Assembly: GCF_025398735.1 (NCBI RefSeq)
Contig: NZ_CP104694.1
Coordinates: forward strand, 1-64,000
Source of the DNA: Tahibacter amnicola
GTDB lineage: Bacteria; Pseudomonadota; Gammaproteobacteria; Xanthomonadales; Rhodanobacteraceae
Direction: 5' to 3'
Length of the DNA stretch: 64,000 nt
Every line of letters begins with the position of its first letter. Positions within the stretch are counted from its first letter, which is position 1. The position numbers were made by a program, and so were the translations under genes. Below, one piece after another: positions 1 through 9,432 of this stretch. A model generated the notes under the pieces. The model had not been told where the DNA came from. It saw only the letters and a list, made by a program, of their open reading frames with translations, and did no database searches.

Positions 1-3000
1 GATCAATCAGGTAATGACTGGTCTTCGCATTGGCCGTCCCCGCCTTGCTCGTCTGACTGAGCCTGATCCCGGCGTGGTTGTATGCATACCGGGTGACCTC
101 GCCAGCGAGCGTCTTGAGCTCACTCATCCGGTTCGCATCGTCGTAGGCGTACTCGACGGTTTCGTCGGGGGCGACTTTCTTGATCGTGTTCCCGGCCTCG
201 TCGTAGGTGTACCTGGTGACGCCTGCGATGACGCCCGGCAGGGTGCCGCTCTTGGTGACGGTTTCCGTGTCGAGCCGATCGTTGGCGTCGTAGCCATACA
301 CCGTGTTGGCAAAACCCGAGGTGGCGCCGGCCTGGACGCTCTTGCTCTGGGTCAGGCGGTTGCCGGTCTTGCCGTAGGTCCAGGTGGTGCTGCGGGTGAC
401 GGCGCCGCTGGCGAGCTGGGCGACGGCGGTTTCGTTTTCCAGGCGCTTGACCTTGTCGTAGCGGTAGTCGACGTGGCGCCGGATCGCGCCGGTTTCGTCG
501 ATGGCGGTACGCAGGCCGGAGGCATCGACGGTGTAGACGACACCGAGGAGCAGCGAGGTGCCGGCCTTGTGGGTGATGCCGGTCAGGCGGTTGCGCAGGT
601 TGTAGGCGTAATCGGTACGGGTGCCGTTGGCGTAGACGAGGTGATCGCGATTGCCGACGCCGTCGTAGCCGTAGTCGGCGATGACTTCGCTGCCCTTGAG
701 CACCTTGTCCAGGCGGTTGAGTGCATCGAACTGGTAGTCGATGACCTGGTTCGGGGTGGTGAGCTTCGTGCGGTTGCCGTTGGCGTCGTATTGGTATTCC
801 ACGAACGGGGCGATGGCCTCGCCCGGGCGCACCGGCCAGGTGACCCTTTCCAGGCGCCCGCGGACGTCGTTGGCGTAGACCGTGGTGCCGTTGGCGTCCT
901 GCACGGTGTGCAGTTCGCCGCCGGCGGTGTAGGTCAGCGTGACGTCGGGATCGGTCGGATAGTCGATCGTTTCGAGGTAATCGGTCTGGGGCTTGTAGCG
1001 GAACGCGGTGGTGCGTCCGCGGAAGTCGGTGTGGCTGTCCTTTCGGCCCAGGGCGTCGTAGTGGAAGCGTTCGGTCTGGCCCAGCGGCAAGGTGCGCGTC
1101 AGCGGGCGCTGGGCCTTGTCGAAGGTCCAGCTCGTGGTGCGGCCCTCGGCATCCTTCTGGGTCAGCTTGTTGCCGAGCTCGTCGTAGCCGTAGCGCGTGA
1201 CCAGGGTGCCACTGCCGGCGGGGCTTTCGCCGTTGACGAGATCCGGGTTCGCGCCGTTGGCGGGGTTGGGCAGGATCACCTGGGTCAGGCGGCCGAGCGC
1301 GTCATAGGCAAAGCGCGTGACCCGGCCCATTTCGTCGGTTTCCTTCACCTTGCGGCCGGCGGCGTCGTAGCCCACAAACGTGCGCGGGTTGTCGGCGTCG
1401 GTCGCCGGGGTCAGGTCCGGGTGGATGGTCTCGGTCAGGCGGTTGGCGGCATCGTAGATAAAGCGCGTCGTGCGACCCAGGCTGTCGATCACCGCCTCGC
1501 GGCGGCCGGCCTTGTCGTAGATCGTCTCGGTCGTCTGCTGCAGCGCGTTGATGACGTGGGTCTGGCGACCGGCATCGTCGTATTTGTAGGTCGTGGTCTG
1601 GTTGCGCGCGTCGGTCACGCCGACCAGTTGACCCGCCTTGTCGTAGTGGTTGACCGTGCGCGGGTTGTCATCGAGCGTTGCCGGCGTGTCATCCGGATAA
1701 ATCGTTTCCTTCAGGCGATTGGCCGCGTCGTATTTCATCGTCGTCACGCGGCCGTCGCGGTCGCGCTCGGTCAGGACGTTGCCTTCCTCGTCGTAGGTCT
1801 TCTCGGTGTAGGTCGCATCGGGAAAGGTCACCCGCTCCTCTTCCCCGCGATCGGTGTAGGTGTAGTGCGTCACCCGGCCGAGCGCGTCGGTCGACGTGGC
1901 GATCTTGCCGATGGCGTTGTAAGTGGCCTTGGTGGTGCTGCCGTCCGGATGACGGCTTTCCTTGACCTGCCCTTTCTCGTCGAGCACGTGCTCGGTGACG
2001 AGCTCCTGGATCGCACCGTTGACGGTGCGGCGGCGGATCTCCTTCGTCGTGCGGCCCAGGGCGTCGGGCACGATCGTCGTCTTCCAGCCGTGCGCATCGC
2101 GCGTTTCGATCACGCTGCCGCGGCCGTCGTACTCGAACGCGTTGGTCGCGCCCGATGCATCGGTCATGGACTTGAGATTGCCGGTGTTGCCGCTGGCGCT
2201 GCCCAGGTCGAGCACGAAGAAGGTCTTCTCGTTCGCCCCGTTGGTGGTCGAGCGCAGGTACTGCGTCGGCTCGCCGGTCTGCGGGTGCCGGTAGAAGTCA
2301 TTGCTGACGACGAGCCGGTCCAGCGCATCGGTCTCGGTTTCCAGCTCATTGAAGTACGTCCACGTGCGCGTGGTCGTCTGCTGCAGGTGGTTCGTCTCGG
2401 TCAGCACGTTGCCGCGCGCATCGAAGGTGCGCGTGGTCGTGCGCTGCAGTGGATCGGTCGTGGTCAGCTCGTTGCCGTTGGTGTCGTAGGTGTGCGCCGT
2501 CTGCTCATCGAGCGCATTGGTTTCGCTCAGCACCCAGCCGTTGTCGTCGTAGACGAAGGTCGTCGCGTAGCCCCGGCGGTTCTTGATGATCTCCGTATGA
2601 CCGGCGATATCGTGGGTGTATTCGATGCGGTGGTTTTCCGCATCGACCGAGGCGACCAGGCGGCCCTCGTCGTTGTATTCCTGGCGCACCGCGCGGATGT
2701 TCCGCGCATCGATGATGTCCTGCAGGTAGTGCGGCCAGCGCTGCGACGGCAGGTAGGTGAAGGTGGTGGCCAGGCCCGCCTGGTCCTTCACTTCCGCCAG
2801 GTCGCCCGCGGCGCTGTAGCGGTACTTCAGGCGCCGCGCATCGGGCAGCACGATATCGGTGATGCGGTTCTTGTCGTCGCGCACGAAGTCGATGCGCGTG
2901 CCCGAGCTGTGGGTCACGCCATCGCGGCTGTAGGTGATTTTGTTGCCCAGCGGATCGGCGATCGTCTCGATGCCGAGTTGCTGGTTCAACGTATAGACCA

Positions 3001-6000
3001 TGCCCTCGGCCGTGGTCAGGCGGTAGCGCGTCGGATCGATCGGCTGGATCGAGTCCATGTCGATGATGTCCGACGCCCCGCCCGCCACGTTGGCCAGGCG
3101 CATCTGGCCGTAGTCGAGCTGTTCCAGGCGGCTGGTGGTGCGCGTGTCGACCGGCTCGAACACCAGCGTGCCGTAGACCGGCGGCTGGAACTGCTGGCAC
3201 TCGGGCGACCACCGGGCGCGGAACTGTTCGACCTTGCCGTCGGGCAAGGTGACGGTGACGGCCGGTGCGCCGTTGGGCTTGACGCAGAACGGGGCGAAGC
3301 CGCCGCCGTCCTGGGCCAGGCGCCAGGAGTAGCCGAGCTTGCGGCTCTCGCGCAGGCGGATGTTCTGGTAGTCCACGCTCCAGCCGTAGCCGAAGTCGAG
3401 GGCTTCCTTTGACTGGCGCGTGTCGTAGGTGCGGGTGATGCGGATCGGAATGCCGTACAGCGGCACTTCCACTTCCTCGAAGCTGATCTGGAAGTGGCCG
3501 ATCTTCATGTCGCCGGCCAGGCGCACCGGCACGCTGTACTCGGCGCTGCCGCCGTTGACGTCCTCGGCGCGCAGGATCAGCACGTAGGCGCCGTTGAGCA
3601 TCAGGGTCGGATCGAGCGTGCCGAGCACGCCGTCGACCGCCTGGGTGCCGCTGGCGATCACCACCGGCGGGATGCCGGGCGAATTGCCCGGGCGGACCGC
3701 CAGGGACCAGGACCGCAGGCTGTCGTCGACGACCTTGCCGGTGACCTCGACCGGTTGTGTGATCTCCGCATCGTCGGCAGGGCTGGTGATCAGCACGACC
3801 GGCGCGCTGGTGTCACCCGGTGCACGCACCAGGAGCTCTTCGCGCTTCTCGTCGAGATTGCCGGCCGCATCGCGGGCACGGGCGATGACCGGGATGACGC
3901 CGGCGCGGGTCGGGGTATAGGTCGTGCTGCCGTTGGTGAGCGTCACGGCATCGCCGGCGGCGGTGACGAGGAGGCTCGTCACGGCGCGGTTGTCCGTGGC
4001 GCTGGCGCGGATCACGGCCGACTGGCCCAGTTCCAGCGACAGCGGTTCCACAGCCAGCGCGACGACCGGGGCCAGCGGATCGAGCAAGGGGCCCACGCTC
4101 AGCACTGGGCCGACCAGGAGCGACCACAGGTGCTGGCTGACCAGGGGATCGACCCGGACACTGCCGTCGATCACGCTGCCGGCGAGCACCTGTTCGATCG
4201 GGGTGGAGGTGCCGATGCCGAGCGGGTTCTGCGCGATCGTGACCAGGCCCACGCCACCGGCGATGACCGGATCAAGTTCGCCCTGCCACAGCGTTTGCAG
4301 ACGCGGCGGCACGTCGGGGGCGAGCCAGCCGGTGAAGACGGCGCCGCGGGCCAGTGGCGTGGTGACATTGGCGCCTGTCTGTTCCGGCGTCGCATCGGCG
4401 GCCGTGCCGTAGACGAGGCTGACGCCGCCACGGGCGGCCGGGTAGTCGATCTGGAGCGCGTGGCCGGTCCAGCCGGACAGATCCTGTGCGGTACCGGTGA
4501 GGGTGGCGGTATCGCCGGCAGCCAGCGCGGCCTGGGCGATGGCCTTGATCGGGGCCGGCAGGTTCAGCGCGGCCAGCTGTGCGGTGTCGGCGGGTGCAAA
4601 GGTATAGACGTTCTGCTGGGCCGCGAGCGCGGTCGCGAACACGCGCACGGCCGAGTGGCCGGTGCCGCCGTAGAGCTGTTCGAGCAGGAGATGACCGAAG
4701 CCCGACTGCGCGGCCAGGCTCTGGCGCACGAAGCGGGTTTCGTTGCCGCCGGCGAGCGGCGCGCCCAGGTGACGCGGCGACACATCGCTCAGGCCCAGGC
4801 CCGCCGGTTGCACGCTGCTGACGATGCCGAACGGCGCAGTCACGGCGAGCGCGGCATAGGCCGTCGTCGCGCTCGGGGCGCGGTAGTAGCGTGTCTTGTT
4901 CAGGCCCGACAGCCAGCTCTGGTAGGCACCGGAGGCGGCCTGGTGGCCACTGCCGCCGACGCGCAGCACGTGATCGACCAGGGGCAGCGTGATCGGCTGG
5001 CCGGCGACCAGGGCCTGCTGCGCGCTGCGCAGGGCTTCGACGCTGCGCGACAGGTCCGCAGCGATGCCGCCGTGCGCGTCCAGCGCGAGGCTGCGCGGTT
5101 CGCCGGCGAAGAGGGTTTGCGTGGTGTGCAGCGGCGTGCCGGTGGGGCCGGCCAGGCGCAGCTCGCCGGACAGGGCCGCACCCAGCGGCAGGTCGTCCGA
5201 CTGGGCGAGGCGGACCTCGTCGAGCCACAGCTCGGCGCGCACGCGGATCAGGTACGCCGGCACGCGTTCGGGCAGGTCAGTGAAGCTGCCCGGCGCCGCC
5301 GGCACCAGCGCTTCGATCGCGCTGCGGTCCAGATCCGTGGCGGGCACGAAGCGCAGGTCGACGCGCTTGCCGGCCAGGGCGACGGTCGGCTGCTGCAGGG
5401 CCAGCACGGGCGTTTCGTCGCGCTGCGCGACCTGCCATTCGAGGCGATGGCGCTGCGCATCGGGTAGCACGCTGATCGCCGGGTCGGCGCTGACCACGGT
5501 ATAGGCGAGATTGCCGGGGAAGAAGGGATAGGCCGGCGTGGCATCGCTGGTGCGCGGCAGCAGCTCCGACAACGGTGCGTTGGCGAGCCCGCGGGCGGCG
5601 AGCGCGGCGTGCAGGCGCTGCGTCGCGGAATCCAGTTGCGCGGCCAGTACATCGGCGCCCAGGGCCGACAGGTAGCGTTCGTTGCGATGGACCGTCGCGG
5701 CGTTGCTGATCGCCGTGCTCGTGCCGGTGACATCCAGGGCCATCAGCACGCCCAGGTCCAGGCCCGGGGAATAGGTGAGTTCCTTGAAGCTCGGATCCAG
5801 CGCCAGCCAGGTATCGCCTTCCACGTGGCGCGCGCCGCGCGAGGGCACGAAGTCGATCCAGGCTTCCACCCAAATGTGCGTGAAGCGCACCGAGGCCACC
5901 TGCCCGCCCACCACGACCGTCTGGAACGGCACGCCGCCTTCGCTGAAGAGCTCGGTCACCGCTTCGATGCGATCGACACCGAGCCAGCGCAGCAGCCGCT

Positions 6001-6700
6001 CGCGATCGACATCGACGGTGCCGACGACATAGCGCGCCGGCACGCCGCTGGCACGCAGCAGCGCCACCAGCAGGCTGGCCGTATCGGTCGCATTGCCGCG
6101 ACGCGCATCGAGCGTGCCCTGCGCGCCCTGCAGGGAACCGGCGCTGGGCACGTACGCGATGTGCTTGCGCACCCACTCGAACACGGCGACCGGTTGCTTG
6201 TGCAGTTCATCGGCCAGCGCCTGGATGGCCGGGGTGATCGGCGCATCGAGCGTGGCCGCCAGATCCGCCGGCGACGGATCCGGTCGCGGAGCCGACGTCG
6301 CCCGCACGGTCTGCGGCACCTGCGTCGACACCGCCGAGGGCGCAGCGGTCGATTCGGTACGGCTGACCGGCGTGAGCAACGCCGCCAGGTCGCGCAGCGC
6401 GGCATCCGCGGCACTGCCGCTGCCGGCCGCGGCGGCCGCCAGGCGCTCCGCCCGCTCGCGCGCCGAACGCAGCGCGAACTCGGCCTGGGTCTGGCGATCA
6501 TCCAGCGCGGCAGCGTGCGAACCCATCGCCGCGAGCACCGCGCGGCCCGCTGCCACATCGCGATCGGCCAGCGCCGCCTGGCGCGCGCGTTCGGTGTTCA
6601 GGCGGGCGAGTTCGGTGTCGCGGGAGTTTTGCGCGTGGGCAACAGAGAAACCGGTACCCATGGCGACCAGGGTCGCCAGCAGGAAACGTCGAAAATCCAT
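1..6700 (-). CDS. Large secreted transglutaminase-like / RHS (YD-repeat) protein, C-terminus beyond the window
   Basis: One minus-strand frame stays open from an ATG at 6700 to the left edge, giving at least 2233 codons with no stop. The N-terminus is a signal peptide (MDFRRFLLATLVAMG, ending near AHA). A transglutaminase-like fold lies at about residues 165-310 (GNATDTASLLVALLRASGVP, then HIWVEAW and ALDPSFK). Its His275 and Asp302 are present, but the position of the catalytic Cys is Ala204, so protease or transglutaminase activity is doubtful. Ig-like beta domains follow at about 870-1010. From about residue 1090 to the edge there are RHS/YD repeats (for example YAYDDANRM, YQYDANGNR). Known relatives are polymorphic-toxin or surface shell proteins whose variable C-terminal domain decides the function; here that part is missing. 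Frame was checked at four distant sites. Long plus-strand open frames over this region are antisense shadows. Confidence 0.9.
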   Translation of the reverse strand, partial: MDFRRFLLATLVAMGTGFSVAHAQNSRDTELARLNTERARQAALADRDVAAGRAVLAAMGSHAAALDDRQTQAEFALRSARERAERLAAAAAGSGSAADAALRDLAALLTPVSRTESTAAPSAVSTQVPQTVRATSAPRPDPSPADLAATLDAPITPAIQALADELHKQPVAVFEWVRKHIAYVPSAGSLQGAQGTLDARRGNATDTASLLVALLRASGVPARYVVGTVDVDRERLLRWLGVDRIEAVTELFSEGGVPFQTVVVGGQVASVRFTHIWVEAWIDFVPSRGARHVEGDTWLALDPSFKELTYSPGLDLGVLMALDVTGTSTAISNAATVHRNERYLSALGADVLAAQLDSATQRLHAALAARGLANAPLSELLPRTSDATPAYPFFPGNLAYTVVSADPAISVLPDAQRHRLEWQVAQRDETPVLALQQPTVALAGKRVDLRFVPATDLDRSAIEALVPAAPGSFTDLPERVPAYLIRVRAELWLDEVRLAQSDDLPLGAALSGELRLAGPTGTPLHTTQTLFAGEPRSLALDAHGGIAADLSRSVEALRSAQQALVAGQPITLPLVDHVLRVGGSGHQAASGAYQSWLSGLNKTRYYRAPSATTAYAALAVTAPFGIVSSVQPAGLGLSDVSPRHLGAPLAGGNETRFVRQSLAAQSGFGHLLLEQLYGGTGHSAVRVFATALAAQQNVYTFAPADTAQLAALNLPAPIKAIAQAALAAGDTATLTGTAQDLSGWTGHALQIDYPAARGGVSLVYGTAADATPEQTGANVTTPLARGAVFTGWLAPDVPPRLQTLWQGELDPVIAGGVGLVTIAQNPLGIGTSTPIEQVLAGSVIDGSVRVDPLVSQHLWSLLVGPVLSVGPLLDPLAPVVALAVEPLSLELGQSAVIRASATDNRAVTSLLVTAAGDAVTLTNGSTTYTPTRAGVIPVIARARDAAGNLDEKREELLVRAPGDTSAPVVLITSPADDAEITQPVEVTGKVVDDSLRSWSLAVRPGNSPGIPPVVIASGTQAVDGVLGTLDPTLMLNGAYVLILRAEDVNGGSAEYSVPVRLAGDMKIGHFQISFEEVEVPLYGIPIRITRTYDTRQSKEALDFGYGWSVDYQNIRLRESRKLGYSWRLAQDGGGFAPFCVKPNGAPAVTVTLPDGKVEQFRARWSPECQQFQPPVYGTLVFEPVDTRTTSRLEQLDYGQMRLANVAGGASDIIDMDSIQPIDPTRYRLTTAEGMVYTLNQQLGIETIADPLGNKITYSRDGVTHSSGTRIDFVRDDKNRITDIVLPDARRLKYRYSAAGDLAEVKDQAGLATTFTYLPSQRWPHYLQDIIDARNIRAVRQEYNDEGRLVASVDAENHRIEYTHDIAGHTEIIKNRRGYATTFVYDDNGWVLSETNALDEQTAHTYDTNGNELTTTDPLQRTTTRTFDARGNVLTETNHLQQTTTRTWTYFNELETETDALDRLVVSNDFYRHPQTGEPTQYLRSTTNGANEKTFFVLDLGSASGNTGNLKSMTDASGATNAFEYDGRGSVIETRDAHGWKTTIVPDALGRTTKEIRRRTVNGAIQELVTEHVLDEKGQVKESRHPDGSTTKATYNAIGKIATSTDALGRVTHYTYTDRGEEERVTFPDATYTEKTYDEEGNVLTERDRDGRVTTMKYDAANRLKETIYPDDTPATLDDNPRTVNHYDKAGQLVGVTDARNQTTTYKYDDAGRQTHVINALQQTTETIYDKAGRREAVIDSLGRTTRFIYDAANRLTETIHPDLTPATDADNPRTFVGYDAAGRKVKETDEMGRVTRFAYDALGRLTQVILPNPANGANPDLVNGESPAGSGTLVTRYGYDELGNKLTQKDAEGRTTSWTFDKAQRPLTRTLPLGQTERFHYDALGRKDSHTDFRGRTTAFRYKPQTDYLETIDYPTDPDVTLTYTAGGELHTVQDANGTTVYANDVRGRLERVTWPVRPGEAIAPFVEYQYDANGNRTKLTTPNQVIDYQFDALNRLDKVLKGSEVIADYGYDGVGNRDHLVYANGTRTDYAYNLRNRLTGITHKAGTSLLLGVVYTVDASGLRTAIDETGAIRRHVDYRYDKVKRLENETAVAQLASGAVTRSTTWTYGKTGNRLTQSKSVQAGATSGFANTVYGYDANDRLDTETVTKSGTLPGVIAGVTRYTYDEAGNTIKKVAPDETVEYAYDDANRMSELKTLAGEVTRYAYNHAGIRLSQTSKAGTANAKTSHYLID

Positions 6701-7245
6701 CAAGGCGGTCGACCGTCGAGGGCTGTGAAGGCGGGCCGGTCATTATCCGCGCATTGGCCAGGCAACAGTAGGTCGCAGGATCCTTCCAGTCCGTGCGTAA
6801 CAGAATTTGTGCCGATCTGGTCTGGTTCTGCAGGCAACACCGTCCCACACCTACTGGCCAGACGCTGCCTTCAGGGCCACGCCTTTCTGCCTCATAGATC
6901 GACATCTCGAAATGGCAGACCCGGGTGCGCATCAAAGCACTTGTGAGTCATTGTTCACTTATACCCGCGAGGCCACCGATGGCCGGGACAAAGTACCCCG
7001 ACACCCGACCTGCCAGACACGCAGGCGTCAGTGATTCTCACTCGGCGCCGGTTTCACACCACGCACCCGCGACGGCACTTCAACCGACTGCCGCTGAATG
7101 TCAGAACCGCGCGACTGCGGATCGCTCGCCCTTCGTATGCAATTGCCCATCACTGGGTGAAACGGTGCCGGGGGCGTGAATGACTTTTCGTCGACGCTGC
7201 CTGATTTCCCTCCGGCCGTGCCTGCGCCGAAGTCGAGGACGACTG

Positions 7246-7547
7246 GTCGCCAATCGACGTTGACTGAAAGTCACCCGGATCCTTGGTTGAAAATCACTCA
7301 CGCTCGGGTGATTCCCAGCAGAACGGGAGTGAGTTTCAGCCGGTGCCGGGTGCGCCGCAGTTGACGCTGCGCGAGTGGCAGCCGGCGGTGCGTGATTTCG
7401 TGTCGCGGAATAGTGGCGCGTATCCGCCCGCCGGTGCGATCACACTGCGCGCCGCTGTTCGCGACCGGCCCGGCGTTGCGGGGGCCTTCGGTGAAGGAAG
7501 GACGTGCCTCTGGCTCGCGGTGCGACGGTCGTCGCCAGTCGACGTTG
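7246..7547 (+). repeat. 17-base direct repeat, two copies
   Basis: GTCGCCAATCGACGTTG at 7246-7262 recurs at 7531-7547 with one mismatch (CAGTC for CAATC). Each copy is followed within about 30 bases by a word of the GTGA-type motif described at 7264-7339, so the two may be remains of a larger duplicated block. Function unknown. Confidence 0.5.
7264..7339. repeat. Mirrored array of four copies of a G[AG]GTGAnTTTCAG-like motif
   Basis: Four related 13-mers sit at 7264-7276 and 7287-7299 (minus strand: GGGTGACTTTCAG, GAGTGATTTTCAA) and at 7306-7318 and 7327-7339 (plus strand: GGGTGATTCCCAG, GAGTGAGTTTCAG). Their starts are 23, 19 and 21 bases apart, about two helical turns. The whole is an imperfect inverted repeat around a 6-base centre (7300-7305). 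Weaker words occur at 7178-7189, 7390-7400 and 7571-7580. It could be an operator array, a structured RNA or a decayed intergenic repeat; nothing in the sequence decides between these. Confidence 0.5.
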
Positions 7548-7674
7548 CGGTTGGTGGCGTGGCGCGTGAGGGGTGATTTGGTCGGTGCTGCGCGAAATCT
7601 GGCCGCGTCGCGAGGCTCACCCCGGGTGGACCCTTCGGGTCAACATGGCTACGCAATCTATAGCGCCGACGCTG

Positions 7675-7696
7675 TGGAGTAGGGCCCGCTACTCCA
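7675..7696 (-). terminator. Small hairpin downstream of the papain-like protease gene
   Basis: TGGAGTAG and CTACTCCA form an 8-bp stem with a 6-base loop, 29 bases beyond the stop codon of the minus-strand gene at 7725. No T-run follows on the minus strand, so a terminator role is only possible. Confidence 0.3.
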
Positions 7697-7724
7697 GGGT
7701 TTCACGTCAGGGTATTCGGTCGTA

Positions 7725-8305
7725 TCAGTACATCCGCAGCGTGTGCGTCCAGCGGTGATCGCTGGCCGAGACGGCCCAGTTGTAGTTCACCCAGGTATAG
7801 CCTTCACCCGGCCACGGGTTCATGTAGGCCATGTAGCGGGTGCCACTGGTGTCGTTGTAGCCGTAGCCGACGATGAAGTGACCACCACCGTTGGTCCAGC
7901 CGTAACGCATGACGAACGGACGGTTGTTGCGCACTTCGTTGACCACGGCCGACCAGTTCAACGCGTAGTTGTTGCCGTAGCTGTAGACATTCCAGCTGCG
8001 CAGGATGGCCTGGATATCGCCGTAGCCGCCGTAGATGCCATTGGGACGGTTGGCGTAGCTGTTCCAGTAGAAGTTGGAGTTGCCGCAGGCATAGTTGATG
8101 TTGAAGGCCCAGTTGACGATGCCGCACTGGCTCGGGCGGTGGCCGTACCAGTTGAGCACCGAGGCCGAAACACCCGCCCAGCACCAGTTGCTGTGTTCCT
8201 GCCGCACGTTATTGATGGGCAGATAGCGGTATCCGTCGCCGGCGAACGCCGACGTCGACAGCAGCGTCAGGCACGCGAACAGCGCGCGATGGAAGAAGGA
8301 TTTCA
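7725..8305 (-). CDS. Secreted papain-like (C70/AvrRpt2-type) cysteine protease
   Basis: A 193-residue exported protein. The signal peptide is residues 1-22 (MKSFFHRALFA...AFA). The mature part carries the papain-like set: Gln36 and Cys42 in QEHSNWCWAGVSA, His143 in GGHFIVGYGY and Asn163 in YMNPWPG, in the order of the staphopain/AvrRpt2-like clan. The NWCWA block is typical of this family. The start at 8305 is chosen over the ATG at 8336 because a GGAG ribosome-binding site precedes it and the signal peptide begins there. The gene follows, 27 bases downstream, an unknown exported protein on the same strand, so the two are probably co-transcribed. Substrate unknown; the mature protein is rich in Asn, Tyr and Trp. 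Confidence 0.8.
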
Positions 8306-8332
8306 TGGTGAGCTCCAGGAGATGTCCGTTCG

Positions 8333-9022
8333 TCATTGGGTGAGATTGCGCGAGACGGTGTCGCGCAGACTGGCGGCAAATGCCGACTCATCCACGGCCT
8401 GTCCCTGCTTGGTCACCAACGCCTGCTGGATATCCAGCGAACGGCGCGCAGCATCCAGCGGCACGAACTTCGCCTTCTGGCCCGCACCCTTGATCTCGAC
8501 GAAATCCGACGTCGCCTGCGGCACGCGGATCACGCGCAGCGACTGCCCCTTCTGCATCTGGGCGACCGCGTCGTTGACCTCGTTGGCCAGGCGCGCCGCA
8601 CCGATCGACGCGACTTCCCACTTTCCGCCGACGTAGGCCATGCTCATCATGCCGACCGGCTGGCCATCGACCAGGACCGTGTAGCGCCAGGTGCCGCTCG
8701 GACGCGCGGCTTTCTCCAGGCTGTCGCCCGCCATCAGGGCGGCCGGATCCGCCGTGAACTCCTCGTAGCCGAATCCGATCGTGGCGCGACGCAGGTCCTG
8801 CACGTCGGTCACTTCCAGCGGGAATCCGGCAGGCAGGCTGCCCTCCTCCGCTGCCAGGGAGGCGCTCAGTTGCCCCAGCGCCGCCTGCGCGGCCAGCGCC
8901 GCCGTGTTGTTGCCAAGCTCCATCCGTGTTGTCAGATCAGTAGCAGCCTGCGCCGTCACGGCGCCCCCCGCCGTGCACGCAGCCAGGATCAGGGTCGCTA
9001 GGACCCGCTTCATCGTAAACAT
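8333..9022 (-). CDS. Exported protein of unknown function, partner gene of the cysteine protease
   Basis: A 229-residue protein with a signal peptide (MKRVLATLILAACTAGGAVT...). The start at 9022 (MFTMKR) has a GGGGGAG ribosome-binding site; an upstream in-frame extension to 9154 has no such site and no protein-like bias. The mature region has a helical Ala-rich start, then a beta-rich core (GTWRYTVLVDGQPVG, GGKWEVASIGAARL). No family was recognised. It is the first gene of a probable two-gene operon with the C70-type protease. In other papain-like systems the small neighbour is an inhibitor or folding helper; this role is inferred from position alone. Confidence 0.7.
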   Translation of the reverse strand: MFTMKRVLATLILAACTAGGAVTAQAATDLTTRMELGNNTAALAAQAALGQLSASLAAEEGSLPAGFPLEVTDVQDLRRATIGFGYEEFTADPAALMAGDSLEKAARPSGTWRYTVLVDGQPVGMMSMAYVGGKWEVASIGAARLANEVNDAVAQMQKGQSLRVIRVPQATSDFVEIKGAGQKAKFVPLDAARRSLDIQQALVTKQGQAVDESAFAASLRDTVSRNLTQ

Positions 9023-9432
9023 GACACTCCCCCTCACTGAGGTGAATGAGTCTGGAAATAAAGCCCGTTCCGTTCCCGGAACGGACGCCACGTCCGCAAG
9101 CCCCTGCCCGTGTCGTGCGGACTTGTCTCCAATACCCAAAATCAACCGTCGCACCGCCAGCGTTTTGACGCCTTTTGATGCTGCACGGCAACGAACCCTT
9201 GATCTGTCGCGGCGACGTCACAATCCGTAACAGATTGGGGGATCAAACGGGCCGCGGAACGCGGGAGCAGGCGCATTGGCGCGTTGGCCGCATTGTTGCT
9301 TTTTGGACGCACATCAATGCCGGCCGGCGGCCGATTGCGCAGACACTCCACCGTTTCTCCATCGTTTCTGCGCAATCCTCCGCGATCGTCTGCGCCGACG
9401 GTCCATGGCGGGCCGTTTCGTGGAGCACGCAG
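9023..9432. promoter_or_regulatory. Divergent intergenic region (protease operon / dihaem peroxidase)
   Basis: 410 bases between divergent genes, so it should hold both promoters. It contains a short inverted repeat (CAATC, 7-base spacer, GATTG, near 9219-9236). No convincing -35/-10 pair or known operator was identified. Confidence 0.4.

Larger units (their letters stand above)
6701..7724. other. Non-coding stretch with repeat words
   Basis: About 1 kb without a credible gene: short open frames on both strands lack ribosome-binding sites, typical codon bias and recognisable domains. It carries the upstream region of the RHS gene, a mirrored 13-base motif array (7264-7339), a 17-base direct repeat and a small hairpin (7675-7696). 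No promoter could be assigned with confidence. Confidence 0.6.

Noticed and set aside
14-5467. Very long plus-strand open frames (14-3412 and 3494-5467)
   Set aside because: They are antisense to the RHS gene. The minus-strand frame gives signal peptide, transglutaminase-like and YD-repeat motifs; the plus frames give low-complexity Ala/Gly/Arg/Val sequence without domains.
7264-7339. CRISPR array
   Set aside because: The units are only 13 bases, degenerate and in mirrored orientation, with spacers of 6-10 bases and no cas genes.
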